Shown one piece after another: positions 1-5,498 of a DNA stretch of 5,498 bases (its first letter is position 1; every line of letters begins with the position of its first letter). The notes below the pieces were generated by a model. That model saw nothing but the letters and a program-made list of their open reading frames with translations. It was not told the DNA's origin and did no database searches. The DNA lies in the NCBI GenBank assembly GCA_903934195.1, contig CAIZMV010000251.1, positions 1 through 5,498 on the forward strand, read 5' to 3'. Source of the stretch: an uncultured Acidimicrobiaceae bacterium. GTDB lineage: Bacteria > Actinomycetota > Acidimicrobiia > Acidimicrobiales > Ilumatobacteraceae. The translations under genes were made by a program, and so were the position numbers.

Positions 1-452
1 TGGTCGAAGATAACAACTTCGGTTGACCCGCCACCGATGTCAATAAGTAGGGAACGCTTATCGGAAAGGGGGAGAGCTTGCAAAACGCCTAAGTGAATTA
101 GGCGAGCCTCTTCAACGCCCGATATGACTTCAATAACAATTCCAGCTTCGTTGGCAGCCCGGTCGACAAAATCTGCCGAGTTCTTGGCCTCGCGAACTGC
201 GCTTGTTGCCACCGCAAAGACGCTTGCCCGGTGTGCGTCTGCGATCCGGCGCATATTACGCAAGGCTGCTATTCCGCGTTCAATAGCCTCGGGACTTAGC
301 ATTTTCATGTCACCGCCACCTTCGCCAAGGCGCGTATTGTCTTTTTCGCGGGTAATTACTTCAAATCCTGATGTGCTTACTTTTGCGACAACCATATGAA
401 TGCTGTTGGTGCCGATATCAATTGCGGCAATGATGCGTGGTGAAAAGCTCAT
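1..452 (-). CDS. ppx: Ppx/GppA-family phosphatase (exopolyphosphatase / pppGpp phosphohydrolase), N-terminal part
   Basis: Partial gene read on the minus strand: it starts at the ATG complementary to 450-452 and is still open at base 1, giving 150 residues. The family belongs to the ASKHA (sugar kinase/actin/Hsp70) fold and hydrolyses inorganic polyphosphate or the gamma-phosphate of pppGpp in the cytoplasm. Seen in the sequence: the phosphate-1 loop AAIDIGTNSIHMVVAKV near residues 9-25, the conserved VATSAVREAKNS near 81-92, the GVEEARLIHLGV segment near 112-123 with the family's paired glutamates, and the phosphate-2 loop LLIDIGGGSTEVVIF near 135-149. A full-length family member is usually about 300 residues or longer, so at least half lies outside the window. 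It is transcribed divergently from bioY, 65 bp away. Family assignment is firm; whether polyphosphate or pppGpp is the main substrate cannot be told from this fragment. Confidence 0.93.
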   Translation of the reverse strand, partial: MSFSPRIIAAIDIGTNSIHMVVAKVSTSGFEVITREKDNTRLGEGGGDMKMLSPEAIERGIAALRNMRRIADAHRASVFAVATSAVREAKNSADFVDRAANEAGIVIEVISGVEEARLIHLGVLQALPLSDKRSLLIDIGGGSTEVVIFD

Positions 453-517
453 ATTGTGACAATGGTCCAGCCGGGAAAACTTATGTTCAGGAATGTCACA
501 GTAGTAGCGTAACGGGA
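453..517. promoter_or_regulatory. Divergent intergenic region between ppx and bioY, candidate promoter/operator
   Basis: This 65-bp gap must hold or lie close to the start signals for two divergent genes. It contains an 11-base near-palindrome ATTGTGACAAT at 453-463 (perfect apart from the central base). A matching inverted copy of its core, TGTCACA, lies at 494-500, opposite TGTGACA at 455-461. The nine-base GGAATGTCA occurs at 490-498 and again at 515-523, overlapping the proposed bioY start. On the minus strand a perfect TTGACA hexamer lies at 524-519; the best -10-like match, TACTGT at 503-498, is only 15 bp away, so a ppx promoter there is only tentative. No convincing plus-strand promoter was found for bioY. 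The symmetric elements are seen; any regulator binding them is inference. Confidence 0.35.
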
Positions 518-1129
518 ATGTCAAACGCAGTACCAAACGTTCTTACAGACCTCATTCCAATGCCACGCATTTTGGAAAAAACAGTGGCGCGTGATGTCAC
601 TCTCGTCGTAGGCGGGGCATTGTTCACCGCTCTATGCGCCCAGATTGTTGTGCACCTTGGTTTCACACCTGTACCCATTACTGGTCAAACATTTGCAGTG
701 CTTGCTGTCGGTGGCGCGCTTGGTTCACGTCGCGCCATGGCTAGCCAGGCCCTCTATTGGCTTCTCGGTGCAATCGGATTGCCCTTTTACGCTGACGCAA
801 CAGGTGGCTGGACCCGTGCAACTGGTTCAACACTTGGTTACTTCTTCGGATTCGTTGTTGCTGCTGGCATTGTGGGTTGGTACGCCGACCGTCGCAATGA
901 TCGCAACTTCGTGATGTCGTTGTCAGCCATGGCATTGAGCACAGCTGTTATTTACTTCTTTGGTGCTGTCTGGCTGGCGCATTCGATAGGCGTACCAGTT
1001 GCGACAGGAGACACCAATGCCATCTCTCTTGGAGTCGCACCGTTCCTTGCTGGCGATGCTGTGAAATTGGTTCTGGCGGCACTGGTTAGTCCAGTTGGCT
1101 GGGCTCTGTACTACTCAAAACCTCGCTAA
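518..1129 (+). CDS. bioY: BioY, substrate-binding S component of an ECF-type biotin transporter
   Basis: Predicted 203-residue integral membrane protein, close to the usual BioY length of about 190. BioY binds biotin in the membrane and works with an energizing unit (BioM/BioN or a shared ECF module); some BioY proteins have been reported to work alone. Family marks seen: FTPVPITGQTFAVLAVGGALG near 49-69, the LLGAIGLPFYA segment near 82-92, ATGSTLGYFFGF near 101-112, and GVAPFLAGDAVKLVLAALVSP near 172-192, which is the typical last-helix motif. About six hydrophobic segments are visible. The frame is open back to a GTG at 437, but that would overlap ppx. The ATG at 518 gives the usual actinobacterial N-terminus leading into DVTLVVGGAL; an ATG at 560 is an alternative. 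Neither has a good Shine-Dalgarno site, so the start is provisional. No bioM or bioN partner lies in the window, so the energizing module is elsewhere or absent. Confidence 0.92.
   Translation: MSNAVPNVLTDLIPMPRILEKTVARDVTLVVGGALFTALCAQIVVHLGFTPVPITGQTFAVLAVGGALGSRRAMASQALYWLLGAIGLPFYADATGGWTRATGSTLGYFFGFVVAAGIVGWYADRRNDRNFVMSLSAMALSTAVIYFFGAVWLAHSIGVPVATGDTNAISLGVAPFLAGDAVKLVLAALVSPVGWALYYSKPR
555..577. repeat. Imperfect inverted repeat (hairpin potential) in the 5' end of bioY
   Basis: The arms TTCC-AATGC (555-563) and GCATT-TT-GGAA (567-577) pair over nine bases around the three-base loop CAC, with a two-base bulge (TT) on the right side. A run of A follows. The element lies just inside the proposed bioY coding start and includes the alternative ATG at 560. 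A 5-bp core with a 3-base loop alone would arise by chance several times in a window this size; the added TTCC/GGAA pairing makes this one somewhat less trivial. It could be an operator or a translation-affecting hairpin, or it could be chance. Confidence 0.3.
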
Positions 1130-1162
1130 ACGTCCTGCGGACAATTTGGGTCATACTTGGCT

Positions 1163-1807
1163 ATGGCTGATCTATCAATGAGCAAGACTTCGGTGGTCAG
1201 CCGTAAGCGAGGTCGCCCTGCAGATACAGACTCGACTGATACTCGTGATCGCATTGTTGTATGTGCACGCGAGCGTTTTGCGGCAGAGGGATTCGAAGGC
1301 ACTACTAACCGTGAGATTGCCGAAACGGCAAAAGTTTCTAGTGCAGCTCTGTATCACTACTTTCCTTCGAAGGTAGATATCTACATTGCGGTGTGTGATT
1401 CCATCACCGAAATTTTTGTAGATGTCTTCGCTCGAGTGAAAGCAAGTGAAACAACTCTTGAAGGTCGCCTAGTGGCTCTCTTTACAGAAGTCGGAACACT
1501 CGGAGCGAATGCCCCATCCACAGTTGGGTTCATCACTGGCATCTCTGCGGTAGTTCAAAAGCATCCCGAAGTGTCGAAAGGCACGGATGTATTTGGCAAG
1601 GAATTCGGTCGAAACATTGTTGACCTTATTGCTACGGCAGAAGAGACTGATCGAATCTTGCAAGGTACAACGGTGCAGTCGTTTGCCGATCTTGTGTCGT
1701 CAGTTTTGGCCGGATTAGGCCGAATGAGTGCTCGTGGAGACCAATCACGCCATGTGGCGGTGGCTGCTGCGTTCTTAAGACTGATTCACACTGCTGCACA
1801 GAAGTAA
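1163..1807 (+). CDS. TetR/AcrR-family transcriptional regulator
   Basis: Predicted 214-residue one-component regulator. TetR proteins bind palindromic operators as dimers and release them, usually on binding a small ligand. A basic RKRGRP patch lies near 14-19. The N-terminal helix-turn-helix spans about 25-72: ARERFAAEGFEGTTNREIAE leads into the recognition helix SSAALYHYFPSKVDIY, the classic TetR signature. The C-terminal two thirds is helical and diverged, as expected of a ligand domain, and gives no ligand clue. It follows bioY by 33 bp and precedes pgi by 9 bp, so it may be cotranscribed with both. Actinobacterial BioQ is a TetR protein controlling biotin genes, which makes control of bioY a reasonable guess, but I cannot identify this protein as BioQ. 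The first in-frame start is TTG at 1157; ATG at 1163 is chosen, and ATG at 1178 is possible. None has a clear ribosome binding site. Confidence 0.9.
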   Translation: MADLSMSKTSVVSRKRGRPADTDSTDTRDRIVVCARERFAAEGFEGTTNREIAETAKVSSAALYHYFPSKVDIYIAVCDSITEIFVDVFARVKASETTLEGRLVALFTEVGTLGANAPSTVGFITGISAVVQKHPEVSKGTDVFGKEFGRNIVDLIATAEETDRILQGTTVQSFADLVSSVLAGLGRMSARGDQSRHVAVAAAFLRLIHTAAQK

Positions 1808-1816
1808 GTTGGCGTC

Positions 1817-3367
1817 ATGGACGCAGAGGTATTTCAGTCGCTGAAGAATCTGACCACCAGTGTCACTTCTCTTTCTGAATTGTTTCAAAAAGACCCTTCT
1901 CGTAGTCAATGGCTGACAGTTGATGCATGTGGAATTCATGCAGACTTTTCTCGCCAACGTATTGATTCGTCTCTTTTTGAAGCGTTGCTTCATTCCGCTG
2001 AAGTAGTGGATGTTCGGGGGTCCTTCGGGAAGTTGATCTCAGGTGAAATCATGAACGCAACTGAAGGTCGGTCGGTTGGTCACATGGCATTGCGCGCACC
2101 AGCTAATTCCTCACCATTGGCACAGCAGGCTTCCGGACAATTAGAGCGAGCAAAGTTGTTGGCTGATGGCATCCGCTCTGGTGCAATAGTCGGCGCAACC
2201 GGAAAAAAGATTGAGACCGTAATCAATATCGGTATCGGTGGAAGCGACCTTGGGCCAGCGATGGCCGCGCGTGCACTACGTCGCTTTGCTAACGGACCTG
2301 TGGTGAAATTTGTTTCCAATATTGATGCTGCAGATTTGGATGAGGCGTTGCATGGTGCGCATCCGGAAACCACGTTGTTTGTGATTTCATCAAAGACCTT
2401 CACGACTCTTGAAACGATGCACAATGCAGAACGTGCACGACGATGGACGCAAGCGAGTGTTTCAGAATGGGCCAGCCATTTTGTTGCCGCAACATCACAT
2501 GCCGAAGCTGCATTGAGCTGGGGTATTCAAAAAGATCGTTGTCTGGAATTCTTTGACTGGGTCGGTGGACGTTTTTCATTGTCGTCTGTCATTGGTTTTC
2601 CTGTGATGTGTTCAATTGGGGGAGACCAGTTCAGTGAGTTTCTGGCCGGAATGTCAGAGATGGATCACCACGTCGTTACTGCGCCAGGCAATGTAAATCT
2701 CCCGGTAATACATGCCTTGATCTGGTGGATGAACAGTGCTCTGCATTCCTTTCCGACAGTTGCTGTTATTCCGTATAGCCATGACTTATCCAGATTGCCC
2801 GCGTATCTTCAGCAGCTTGTTATGGAAAGCAATGGAAAATCTGTTGGAGTCGATGGTCGTACAGTTCTCGGCGGTACGAGCCCCGTTGTGTGGGGTGAAG
2901 CAGGAACGAATGGTCAGCATGCTTTCTTTCAAATGTTGCACCAAGGAACTCAAGTAGTGCCTGTTGAATTCGTAACAACGGCCGCTTCGCTTGGTACCGA
3001 CGATGAAGCCCACGACTTGTTGTTTGCGAATGTGATCGCCCAGTCAGAGGCGCTTGCCGCAGGACGAGCCCACAACGAACTTCATAAGTCATTTGAAGGA
3101 AATCGCCCTAGCAGTGTTCTGGTTCTCGATGAATTGAGCCCCCGTTGCCTTGGTTCTCTTATTGCGATGTATGAACATTCAGCAACCATTCAAGGCTGGC
3201 TTATGGGCATCAATAGTTTTGATCAGTGGGGCGTGGAGCTGGGAAAAGTGTTGGCTGTTGATGCTGCATCAGCGATTGCTGGCGGCTCACTAGTCGATAA
3301 GAAAACCATGACACACCCCTTGTTGAATTGGTATGTATCAATTCGAAAAAAACTGCCACGCAACTAA
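1817..3367 (+). CDS. pgi: Glucose-6-phosphate isomerase
   Basis: Predicted 516-residue cytoplasmic enzyme interconverting glucose 6-phosphate and fructose 6-phosphate in glycolysis and gluconeogenesis. It has two SIS domains; the phosphate-binding stretch VINIGIGGSDLGPAM is near 135-149 and VISSKTFTTLET near 189-200. The first family signature DWVGGRFSLSSVIG is near 247-260, with Arg252 at the position of the conserved catalytic arginine. The expected catalytic Glu is at 337 in VMESNGK, the His at 368 in EAGTNGQHAFFQ, and the Lys at 477 in the second signature SFDQWGVELGK. All key residues are intact, so the enzyme should be active. It is a little shorter than the roughly 550 residues of the E. 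coli type. The ATG start lies 9 bp after the tetR stop with a poor ribosome binding site, which suggests translation coupled to, or at least cotranscription with, tetR. A 25-bp gap to pafB follows. Confidence 0.97.
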   Translation: MDAEVFQSLKNLTTSVTSLSELFQKDPSRSQWLTVDACGIHADFSRQRIDSSLFEALLHSAEVVDVRGSFGKLISGEIMNATEGRSVGHMALRAPANSSPLAQQASGQLERAKLLADGIRSGAIVGATGKKIETVINIGIGGSDLGPAMAARALRRFANGPVVKFVSNIDAADLDEALHGAHPETTLFVISSKTFTTLETMHNAERARRWTQASVSEWASHFVAATSHAEAALSWGIQKDRCLEFFDWVGGRFSLSSVIGFPVMCSIGGDQFSEFLAGMSEMDHHVVTAPGNVNLPVIHALIWWMNSALHSFPTVAVIPYSHDLSRLPAYLQQLVMESNGKSVGVDGRTVLGGTSPVVWGEAGTNGQHAFFQMLHQGTQVVPVEFVTTAASLGTDDEAHDLLFANVIAQSEALAAGRAHNELHKSFEGNRPSSVLVLDELSPRCLGSLIAMYEHSATIQGWLMGINSFDQWGVELGKVLAVDAASAIAGGSLVDKKTMTHPLLNWYVSIRKKLPRN

Positions 3368-3373
3368 TAGCAA

Positions 3374-3378
3374 AGGGG
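3374..3378 (+). promoter_or_regulatory. Purine-rich Shine-Dalgarno-like site before pafB
   Basis: AGGGG, within AAAGGGG, is the only good ribosome binding sequence between pgi and pafB. It lies 14 bases before the ATG at 3393, which is longer than usual, but only 5 bases before an in-frame CTG at 3384. It argues against the upstream ATG at 3333, which lies inside pgi. It leaves open whether initiation is at ATG 3393 or at CTG 3384. Confidence 0.5.
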
Positions 3379-3392
3379 ATAACCTGCCTGCA

Positions 3393-4355
3393 ATGGCAAG
3401 TGCATCTTCGAAGCCCATCATCAATTCAGCGGAACGGATGTTGAATCTCGTTGCATTGCTGACAGAGTCAAATCGTCCGTTGACGCTCGAAGACATTGGC
3501 AATTACATGGAGCATCAGTATCCAGAAAAAGCCGAAGCCCGCCGTACCGCTTTCGAACGCGATAAGAAGTCACTGCGTAAATTGGGAGTGCCCATCACTA
3601 TGCAAGTGCTTGGTGGCAATGATGCCGGTAAGACCGCTTATTCAATTGATCGCACAGAATACAAACTGATCAACTTCGATCTCACGAATGATGAGCTGTC
3701 TGCCCTTCAACAAGCAGCTGCTCTGGTGCAGATCGATACGCAATGGGGAAAGCAGGCCGTGCAGTGGCTTGGTGGAGACATTGACGAGTCACCATCGAAC
3801 ACAGTCGCGCACGTTGATGCCCGTTCCCAAGAATTGCCGCAGTTGTGGTCTGCTATCGCAAAGAGTTGTCAGATCTCGTTTCCTTATCATGGTCGTGTTC
3901 GCACGGTGTATCCGTATGGCCTTATCTCACGTAGCGGATTCTGGTATCTCGTCGCATTTGATACAGACCGCCAAGCGCAAGTCACGTACCGTGTGGATCG
4001 GTTTGAGGACGCTGCCACTATTGGTGAACCAGAATCATTTGCTCGGCCAGCAGATTTCAATCTTGCAACTGCATTCGAGCGTGATGCGAAGGCATTTCCC
4101 GGCGCCGATGCCGAAGTGGCTGTAGTGCGCCTTGATAGTCGCATTGCTCCAGGTGTCATACGAGAACTTGGCGAAGATGCAATTGTTGCTGTTCGCAGCG
4201 ATGGCTCTGTCGACGTTGAAGTGTCATGTGGTAATCGAGTTGCTTTCCGTTCGTGGTTATACGCAATGGTCGATAGGGCAGAGGTGATTTCTCCTGAATC
4301 TGTACGAAATGAAGTAATTGCGGATTTGGTTCGTCTTGCCGGGGGTGCATCATGA
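3393..4355 (+). CDS. pafB: PafB-type WYL-domain transcriptional regulator
   Basis: Predicted 320-residue regulator of the actinobacterial PafB/PafC pair. In mycobacteria PafBC act together as an activator of the LexA-independent DNA-damage response, controlling genes such as recA; the WYL domain is thought to sense a damage-linked nucleic-acid signal. Seen here: an N-terminal winged helix-turn-helix from about 11 to 86, with SAERMLNLVALLTESNRPLT and FERDKKSLRKLGVPI, the usual PafB opening; a middle helical segment with LTNDELSALQQAAALV near 97-112; and a WYL domain near 150-210 with FWYLVAFD (W184-Y185-L186) and TYRVDRFED (198-206). A C-terminal WCX-like extension ends the protein. The frame is open back to an ATG at 3333 inside pgi, but the match to family N-termini begins near residue 11 of the chosen protein, so 3393 is preferred. 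It overlaps pafC by four bases. Confidence 0.9.
   Translation: MASASSKPIINSAERMLNLVALLTESNRPLTLEDIGNYMEHQYPEKAEARRTAFERDKKSLRKLGVPITMQVLGGNDAGKTAYSIDRTEYKLINFDLTNDELSALQQAAALVQIDTQWGKQAVQWLGGDIDESPSNTVAHVDARSQELPQLWSAIAKSCQISFPYHGRVRTVYPYGLISRSGFWYLVAFDTDRQAQVTYRVDRFEDAATIGEPESFARPADFNLATAFERDAKAFPGADAEVAVVRLDSRIAPGVIRELGEDAIVAVRSDGSVDVEVSCGNRVAFRSWLYAMVDRAEVISPESVRNEVIADLVRLAGGAS
4341..4347 (+). promoter_or_regulatory. Ribosome binding site of pafC inside the end of pafB
   Basis: GGGGGTG lies 4 bases before the ATG of the ATGA stop/start overlap at 4352-4355. It is a good Shine-Dalgarno match and, together with the overlap, supports coupled translation of pafB and pafC and the chosen pafC start. 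Confidence 0.6.
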
Positions 4356-5308
4356 GCGCAAAGCGTGGTCCTCGTTCATCAGAAGTACGCGTAAGCGGTT
4401 TACTGCGCATGTTGCCGTGGCTTATGAAACAAGAGCGTGTTTCGGTCGCAAAAATGGCACAGCAGTTTTCAATCTCAGAGTCTGATCTCATTGAAGACCT
4501 AGAAATGGCTGCAATGTGTGGCGTACCGCCGTACACCCCATTTGAACTAACAGATGTTTACATCGATGATGGTTACATTTTCGTGGGCGCGAACAAACGA
4601 TTCGAGCGCAGTTTGGAATTGACATCATCAGAAGCATTCGGGCTTAGCCTCATGGCCACTGCTGCACGAGAATTGCCCGGATTCACTCGTGGTAAGGACC
4701 TGAAGAGCGCAATGAAGAAGTTGCGCAAAGTGCTGGGCGACGACTTGGTTGATGTTGATATTGAGTCGCCTGCGTTTTTGGCAGACGTCACTGATGCTGC
4801 GACCTCTGGTCAACGTTTACGAATCACATATTGGACCCCAGCTCGTAATGAAGAATCGGAACGAACAGTTACTGTCCAAACGGTCTTTGTTGACCGTGGA
4901 CATTGGTACATTCGCGCAGACGACGATGCCTCGAATGACATTCGACATTTCCGTGTTGATCGCATTCGTTCGGTAACTCCGCTTAACGAATTTGTGGAAG
5001 TCTCCAAAACTAACGCTCAGGTTCCTGTTTGGTTTGCCGATGCTTCAGGAAGCGCTGTGGTGACTGCTGAAGTCGCAGCATCTGCCGCATGGGTGGTGGA
5101 AACGTATCCATGTACGGTGCGTGAAGAACGTCCTGATGGTTCATACCTCATTGACATCGTGTCGAATAGCGAGCATTGGCTCGGACGTTTGCTATTGCGT
5201 GCCGGCGGTGCAATTACCGTAGTGAGCCCCAATGAAATGGCAACAGTACAAGCTCGCACTGCTAGTGCTGTGTTGGCGCGCTACGGCGCGAACAGTTCAG
5301 CCACCTGA
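4352..5308 (+). CDS. pafC: PafC-type WYL-domain transcriptional regulator
   Basis: Predicted 318-residue partner of PafB. In characterised actinobacteria the two work as a heterodimer, or as a natural fusion, in the DNA-damage response. Seen: an N-terminal helix-turn-helix region from about 11 to 57 (VRVSGLLRMLPWLMKQERVS, then MAQQFSISESDLIEDLEMAAMCGVPP), which is the characteristic PafC opening; LTSSEAFGLSLMATAAREL near 90-108; and a WYL domain near 143-210 with HWYIRADD (W185-Y186-I187) and RHFRVDRIRSV (198-208). A C-terminal WCX-like domain follows. The ATGA overlap with pafB points to balanced expression of the two subunits. Its own WYL triplet reads WYI rather than WYL, a conservative change. 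The 3' end overlaps the oppositely oriented exonuclease gene by 28 bp, so there is no room for a terminator between them. Confidence 0.9.
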   Translation: MSAKRGPRSSEVRVSGLLRMLPWLMKQERVSVAKMAQQFSISESDLIEDLEMAAMCGVPPYTPFELTDVYIDDGYIFVGANKRFERSLELTSSEAFGLSLMATAARELPGFTRGKDLKSAMKKLRKVLGDDLVDVDIESPAFLADVTDAATSGQRLRITYWTPARNEESERTVTVQTVFVDRGHWYIRADDDASNDIRHFRVDRIRSVTPLNEFVEVSKTNAQVPVWFADASGSAVVTAEVAASAAWVVETYPCTVREERPDGSYLIDIVSNSEHWLGRLLLRAGGAITVVSPNEMATVQARTASAVLARYGANSSAT

Positions 5309-5498
5309 TCAGGCGATTCAACGCCCAATTCTTTGATGAGATGCATGAGAAGTTGCGCAGTTGCTGTGGCATCTGATCTGGCATCGTGCACTCTGTCTCG
5401 TTCGATGCCGTAGTGCTCGCATAATGCAAGGAGATTATGTCGACGTGAATTGTCGTTTCCTGATACTCGTCGTGACAGTTCCAATGTGTCGATATGAA
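5281..5498 (-). CDS. DnaQ-like DEDDh 3'-5' exonuclease, C-terminal part
   Basis: Only the last 71 codons of this minus-strand gene are in the window; the frame is open at 5498 and stops at the TAG complementary to 5281-5283. It shows the C-terminal third of a DEDDh exonuclease fold: HIDTLELSRRVSG at the window edge, then RHNLLALCEHYGIERDRVHDARSD, continuing with ATATAQLLMHLI. The Exo III motif H-x4-D (HDARSD) is intact, with the histidine and aspartate 37 and 42 residues in from the edge. These enzymes remove nucleotides from 3' ends using two metal ions; relatives include the DNA polymerase III epsilon subunit and several repair or RNA exonucleases. The fold is clear but the subtype is not, because the Exo I and II motifs and any N-terminal domains are missing. 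It ends soon after the nuclease domain, so there is no C-terminal fusion domain. Confidence 0.85.
   Translation of the reverse strand, partial: HIDTLELSRRVSGNDNSRRHNLLALCEHYGIERDRVHDARSDATATAQLLMHLIKELGVESPDQVAELFAP

Noticed and set aside
124..399. Plus-strand open frame of 91 codons opposite ppx
   Set aside because: The minus strand here encodes a clear Ppx/GppA domain with conserved motifs; the plus-strand frame is its shadow and has low-complexity Ser/Ala/Arg composition.
485..513. GTTCA (485-489) and GTAAC (509-513), resembling half-sites of the BioQ operator
   Set aside because: As I recall it, the known motif is TGAAC-N3-GTTAC, which on this strand would read GTAAC-N3-GTTCA. Here the halves are in the opposite order and 19 bases apart, so they do not form that operator.
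437..517. Upstream extension of bioY to GTG 437
   Set aside because: It would add 27 residues with no match to BioY N-termini and would overlap the start of the divergent ppx gene; the ATG at 518 gives a normal family length.
1132..1142. GTCC-TGC-GGAC hairpin just after the bioY stop, as a terminator
   Set aside because: The stem is only four base pairs with a three-base loop, and no T-run follows, so it is too weak for an intrinsic terminator.
2080..2424. Minus-strand open frame of 114 codons within pgi
   Set aside because: It lies wholly opposite conserved Pgi phosphate-binding motifs, and its translation shows no recognisable domain.
3866..3890. TTGTCAGAT followed by TATCAT, resembling the PafBC-dependent damage promoter motif (TTGTCRGTG-N8-TANNNT)
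   Set aside because: The last two bases of the first element differ, the spacer is 10 rather than 8, and it lies in the middle of the pafB coding region with no start downstream.
4156..4536. Minus-strand open frame of 126 codons across the pafB-pafC junction
   Set aside because: It is antisense to two well-supported coding regions and shows no recognisable domain; the length is attributable to the codon bias of the real genes.

Overview
This window looks like ordinary chromosome from an actinobacterium of moderate GC (about half G+C by eye, so not a typical high-GC actinomycete). The strongest evidence is an adjacent pair of PafB/PafC-type WYL-domain regulators, a hallmark of Actinobacteria. 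An aquatic lineage such as Acidimicrobiia or Nanopelagicales would fit the base composition, but I cannot fix the class from sequence alone.

Layout. The left edge holds the 5' part of a minus-strand Ppx/GppA-family phosphatase gene (1-452, running off the window). A short divergent intergenic region (453-517) separates it from five plus-strand genes: bioY (biotin transporter S component), a TetR-family regulator, pgi (glucose-6-phosphate isomerase), pafB and pafC. Spacing in this block is tight: 33 bp bioY-tetR, 9 bp tetR-pgi, 25 bp pgi-pafB, and a 4-base ATGA overlap between pafB and pafC. Much of it could be read on one transcript. At the right edge, the C-terminal part of a DnaQ-like DEDDh exonuclease gene on the minus strand runs in from outside the window. 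Its 3' end overlaps the 3' end of pafC by 28 bp.

Functions. The genes do not form one pathway. They cover phosphate/alarmone housekeeping (Ppx/GppA), biotin uptake (BioY), central carbon metabolism (Pgi) and DNA-damage transcription control (PafBC). The last sits next to a possible repair or proofreading exonuclease. The TetR protein may control bioY, pgi or itself; its ligand is not evident. No RNA genes, mobile elements, CRISPR arrays or convincing intrinsic terminators were seen, and no stretch over 300 bp lacks a gene.

I do not see a clearly novel system. The points most worth checking are the convergent pafC/exonuclease overlap, the position of pafBC next to pgi with no proteasome/Pup genes in view, symmetric elements around the ppx-bioY divergent start region, and uncertain start codons for bioY, tetR and pafB.
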